Shown: one piece after another, positions 6,143-7,910 of the stretch
Position numbering within the stretch: position 1 is the first letter of the stretch
How the letters are laid out: every line of letters starts with the position of its first letter
From: Dehalococcoidales bacterium
GTDB lineage: Bacteria; Chloroflexota; Dehalococcoidia; Dehalococcoidales; UBA5760
Direction of reading: 5' to 3'
Length of the DNA stretch: 7,910 nt
Assembly: GCA_028717305.1 (NCBI GenBank)
Contig: JAQUOC010000064.1
Span: 1-7,910 of the forward strand
Translations under genes and position numbers: made by a program
The notes under the pieces: model-generated
Told to the model about the DNA's origin: nothing
What the model saw: the letters and a program-made list of their open reading frames with translations, nothing else
The model's database searches: none

Positions 6143-6273
6143 TCTCGAGGCTGCCGAGTAAATACCCGCCAGTGCCTACCGTTTACACTTGATTATCAGA
6201 AAACTACCGAACTAACAGGTATATCCAGTGATGTATCGCTACATACTGAGAGCAAAGGTTATGCCGTACATTG

Positions 6274-6308
6274 AAAAAGCCCGGGCGAACGAATCTGCTC
6301 ACCCGGGC
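6274..6308 (-). terminator. Rho-independent terminator of the secreted-protein operon
   Basis: On the minus strand, CCCGGG-centred arms (GCCCGGG at 6308-6302 and CCCGGGC at 6285-6279) form a 7-bp all-GC stem with a 16-base loop, immediately followed by TTTTT (6278-6274). It begins 62 bases after the stop codon of the small repeat protein and is oriented to end transcripts coming from the 7910-6371 genes. The plus-strand side has only a weak tail (CCCTTTGATTT). Confidence 0.85.
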
Positions 6309-6370
6309 CCTTTGATTTACCCGAATCTACTACGCTATTTCTTTACCCGGTAATAATCTACGCCGGAGGG

Positions 6371-6619
6371 TTAGAAGCCGCTGCCATCGGGAATGCCGTC
6401 GCCGGAGTTGGGGGCAGGACCGACCGGACCGGAACCGGAACCGACCTCACCATTAGCTCCGTTAGGTCCGTCAAAGCCGCTGCCATCGGAAATACCATCT
6501 CCGGCATCAGGAGCAGGCCCCATCGGTCCGGAGTTGGCGGAGGCAACACCCGCAAAAGCAACTATCATGATTGCGGCCAATGCCATTGTCAACCCCACTA
6601 TTTTCAGCGTTCTCCTCAT
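6371..6619 (-). CDS. Small secreted Gly/Pro/Asp-rich repeat protein
   Basis: The 82-residue protein starts at ATG 6619, chosen because AAGGAG lies 8 bases upstream and because it gives a clean signal peptide (MRR, hydrophobic core 8-24, ASA cleavage near residue 28). The in-frame extension to 6682 would place 21 extra residues before the signal and lacks such a site. The mature chain of about 54 residues is almost wholly Gly, Pro, Ser, Asp and Asn. It contains two 20-residue repeats: SGPMGPAPDAGDGISDGSGF (30-49) and SGPVGPAPNSGDGIPDGSGF (63-82). GDGIPDG recalls Asp/Gly calcium-binding loops of thrombospondin type 3 or dockerin style, but a single short loop does not prove calcium binding. It has no cysteines and no membrane anchor. 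It sits 75 bases after the DUF5666-like gene and before a strong terminator, so it is probably the last gene of that operon. Function unknown; a secreted matrix or surface peptide is a guess. Confidence 0.8.
   Translation of the reverse strand: MRRTLKIVGLTMALAAIMIVAFAGVASANSGPMGPAPDAGDGISDGSGFDGPNGANGEVGSGSGPVGPAPNSGDGIPDGSGF
6374..6532 (-). repeat. Two 60-bp in-frame coding repeats
   Basis: Units 6532-6473 and 6433-6374 encode the two 20-residue repeats of the small secreted protein, separated by a 39-base spacer. Protein identity is 16 of 20 (changes M/V, D/N, A/S and S/P). The nucleotide copies have diverged mostly at third codon positions, for example GGAAATACC against GGGAATGCC on the plus strand, so this is an older duplication kept under protein-level constraint. 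Confidence 0.85.
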
Positions 6620-6644
6620 AAGTTCGACTCCTTTCTTTCTATAT

Positions 6645-6650
6645 ATTATA
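6645..6650 (-). promoter_or_regulatory. Possible -10 box (TATAAT) before the small repeat protein
   Basis: A perfect TATAAT on the minus strand lies 25 bases before ATG 6619 in an AT-rich patch. No good -35 is found at 16-18 bases; TTGATA is 26 bases away, and a small GCCT/AGGC hairpin (6674-6687) lies between it and the upstream gene. The gene may have its own weak promoter in addition to read-through. Confidence 0.3.
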
Positions 6651-6694
6651 TTCGGTATTTTCATCTTAGCGATGCCTATCAACAGGCGGCCCGG

Positions 6695-7654
6695 TTAAGA
6701 TTGTTGCCCCTTCTGAGCGCCGCCCTGCCCGCCGGGTGTTGTGTTCGGCCCCTTGGTATCGTCGGGTTGCCCTGACTGGCCGGACTGCTGATGCGACTGC
6801 TGCGCGCCCGAACCTTGATGCTGCGCGTTCTGGATAGTCTGGCGAATCTGTTCCATTTTCTGCTCGCAACGGCCGATCGCCGCCTGGATAGCAGCTTGGG
6901 CTGCCTCCGGAGCTTTGGCCATAACCTGCTCCAGCACGCCCCTGTTTCTCAACATCAAGCCTTCCAGCTTCTCGCCCAATCGAGCCATCTTTTGCTCTCT
7001 CGTCTGCACCTCAGCCTGGGTGGCGACCTGCTCACCGGCCAGTGCATTCAACCGGGTCTGGAGCCGGGCTTGAACCTCGGCGGCGGTCTGAGTACCGCTG
7101 GCTACGAAGTTCCCCTTCCCGCCGGATTGGCGTACCGCTACTGAAATAAAATCTCCCACCACGCCGCCTTTCACTCCCTCGGGGAGCTCGATTGTCATCG
7201 TCTCGCCGGCGGCGTTGATGATAGTCATCACTCCGTCTTCCACGGAGACAACCACTCCGCTGAGGTGCTGCCGCGTGGCTGCGGCAGGGACAATCATAAC
7301 CCGGGTTGCCGTGTAGCTCCCGTCCCCGGCTACAGCCGCCAGTACTGCCAGGCGATCGCCTACCTCGATATCATCCTTCACGGCTGCTTCCTGGCCCGGC
7401 ACCCGGTAAACCGTATCGTCCGCCAGAAGAACCGTAACTTCTCCCAGGTCATCGGTCTCGAGTACAATAATCCCGTTAGCGATATCGCTGTCAGCGCTAA
7501 CGACGCCGACAATCCCCTGATAAGGCTGGGTAGCCTGAGCCACTGCGACATTATGGGCCGTTGCAGCTTCGCCGGCAGCCAGAACAGCGCCTCCGCTGCC
7601 GAACAGCGTCGCAGCGGCGACCATTACACCTAAGATAACCCCTGTCTTTTTCAT
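6695..7654 (-). CDS. Secreted DUF5666-like protein with helical region and Gln/Gly-rich tail
   Basis: The 319-residue protein starts at ATG 7654, with GGGAGG about 8 bases upstream. A signal peptide (1-27, ending VLAA) is followed by two beta-rich modules. The first (about 45-124) runs from YQGIVGVVSADSDIANGIIV to YTATRVMIVPA, with DDTVYRV and IEVGDRLAV. The second (about 130-188) is LSGVVVSVEDGVMTI to VASGTQ. The repeated pattern G-x-V-x-x-V, then I-L-or-V strand, then GDxxxV is that of small DUF5666-type barrels. Residues about 190-278 are helical and coiled-coil-like with KAPEAAQAAIQAAI (247-260), a motif common in DUF5667-like secreted proteins. Residues 279-319 are Gln/Gly/Ser-rich and probably disordered. 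One lone Cys (263) is present. It is 55 bases downstream of the Ig-like protein on the same strand and probably in one operon. Function unknown; a cell-surface or extracellular structural role is inferred. Confidence 0.88.
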   Translation of the reverse strand: MKKTGVILGVMVAAATLFGSGGAVLAAGEAATAHNVAVAQATQPYQGIVGVVSADSDIANGIIVLETDDLGEVTVLLADDTVYRVPGQEAAVKDDIEVGDRLAVLAAVAGDGSYTATRVMIVPAAATRQHLSGVVVSVEDGVMTIINAAGETMTIELPEGVKGGVVGDFISVAVRQSGGKGNFVASGTQTAAEVQARLQTRLNALAGEQVATQAEVQTREQKMARLGEKLEGLMLRNRGVLEQVMAKAPEAAQAAIQAAIGRCEQKMEQIRQTIQNAQHQGSGAQQSHQQSGQSGQPDDTKGPNTTPGGQGGAQKGQQS

Positions 7655-7709
7655 CTCTACTTCCTCCCTATTCTTTCATTGGTAGCAAAAATTCAATACG
7701 ACTGTCTGT

Positions 7710-7910
7710 TTAAGGACGGTATATTACCGTGATAAGTACCGATGCCGAATTGCCGTAGAAATCGCTGGCCAGCACCTCGATGAGATTAGGCCCCAGATCC
7801 AGAGCAACGGGCTCACTGAAACCGCCGTCGGTATCGACGGCAACGATTTGCCCGTTGACACTGACCACAGCATCGGTACTGGTGATACCCTTCACTGTCA
7901 CCGTCGGTGA
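7710..7910 (-). CDS. C-terminus of an Ig-like/glucodextranase-B-like domain protein, 5' end beyond window
   Basis: The reading frame is open from the right edge to TAA at 7712-7710, giving the last 66 residues. GTG at 7901 is not a convincing start because the frame continues upstream (SPT before it) and the fold would be cut. The sequence VKGITSTDAVVSVNGQIVAV, then DTDGGFSEPVALDLGPNLIEVL and ASDFYGNSASVLITV, matches the pattern of the glucodextranase domain B/bacterial Ig-like family (G-x-T, xVxVNG, DxxGxF, L-x-x-GxNxIxVxAxDxxGN). The protein is probably a larger secreted or surface protein with tandem modules. It is followed after 55 bases by the DUF5666-like gene. Confidence 0.82.
   Translation of the reverse strand, partial: SPTVTVKGITSTDAVVSVNGQIVAVDTDGGFSEPVALDLGPNLIEVLASDFYGNSASVLITVIYRP

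Noticed and set aside
6119..6273. Further upstream hydrolase sequence (a VGTGGYLL-like stretch around 6160-6180) as the nucleophile elbow
   Set aside because: It lacks the Ser of G-x-S-x-G and is flanked by stops; too weak to claim.
6620..6682. N-terminal 21-residue extension of the small secreted protein
   Set aside because: It would bury the signal peptide, and the AAGGAG site is correctly placed only for ATG 6619; the extension also covers the TATAAT-like box.
6393..6698. Pro-rich plus-strand open frame of 101 codons
   Set aside because: It is the antisense shadow of the Gly/Pro/Asp repeat gene, which has the signal peptide and ribosome site.

Overview
The window looks like chromosomal DNA from an anaerobic bacterium of the Chloroflexota, most likely Dehalococcoidia-like. 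This is an inference from protein style: Thr/Gly-Cys lipoboxes, an anti-sigma factor without a zinc finger, DUF5666-like secreted proteins, a hybrid sensor kinase with a solute-binding sensor, and mixed base composition. No rRNA, tRNA or CRISPR array is visible.

Left part (1-2750, all minus strand). A two-gene sigma/anti-sigma operon (2679 to 1317) encodes an ECF sigma factor and, overlapping it by 11 bases, a single-pass membrane anti-sigma-like protein. The outer domain of the anti-sigma protein resembles the BsuPI proteinase-inhibitor fold. Downstream lies a chagasin-type (I42) cysteine-protease-inhibitor lipoprotein (1142 to 672), then a second coiled-coil lipoprotein that runs off the left edge. 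The sigma operon and the chagasin gene share the same upstream motif, TGTAATACT-N13-CGTATAnACTA, with identical spacing. I read it as the autoregulated ECF promoter, making the inhibitor lipoprotein a direct target. Together these look like an envelope-stress or anti-protease regulon, and this is the most interesting part of the window.

Middle (2860-5613, plus strand). The degraded 3' end of an IS3-family transposase and a likely terminal inverted repeat stop five bases before the start codon of an 822-residue hybrid histidine kinase (signal peptide, SBP_bac_3 sensor, one membrane helix, PAS, HisKA, HATPase, REC). The sensor half of the kinase gene is AT-rich and the kinase/receiver half is GC-rich, suggesting a domain-swap chimera.

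Right part (5687-7910, minus strand). A decayed alpha/beta-hydrolase gene carries two compensating frameshifts. To its right lies a likely three-gene surface or secreted-protein operon read leftwards: the C-terminus of an Ig-like (glucodextranase-B-like) protein, a secreted DUF5666-like protein with a helical region and a Gln/Gly-rich tail, and a tiny secreted protein made mostly of two 20-residue Gly/Pro/Asp repeats. It ends at a clear rho-independent terminator (6274-6308).
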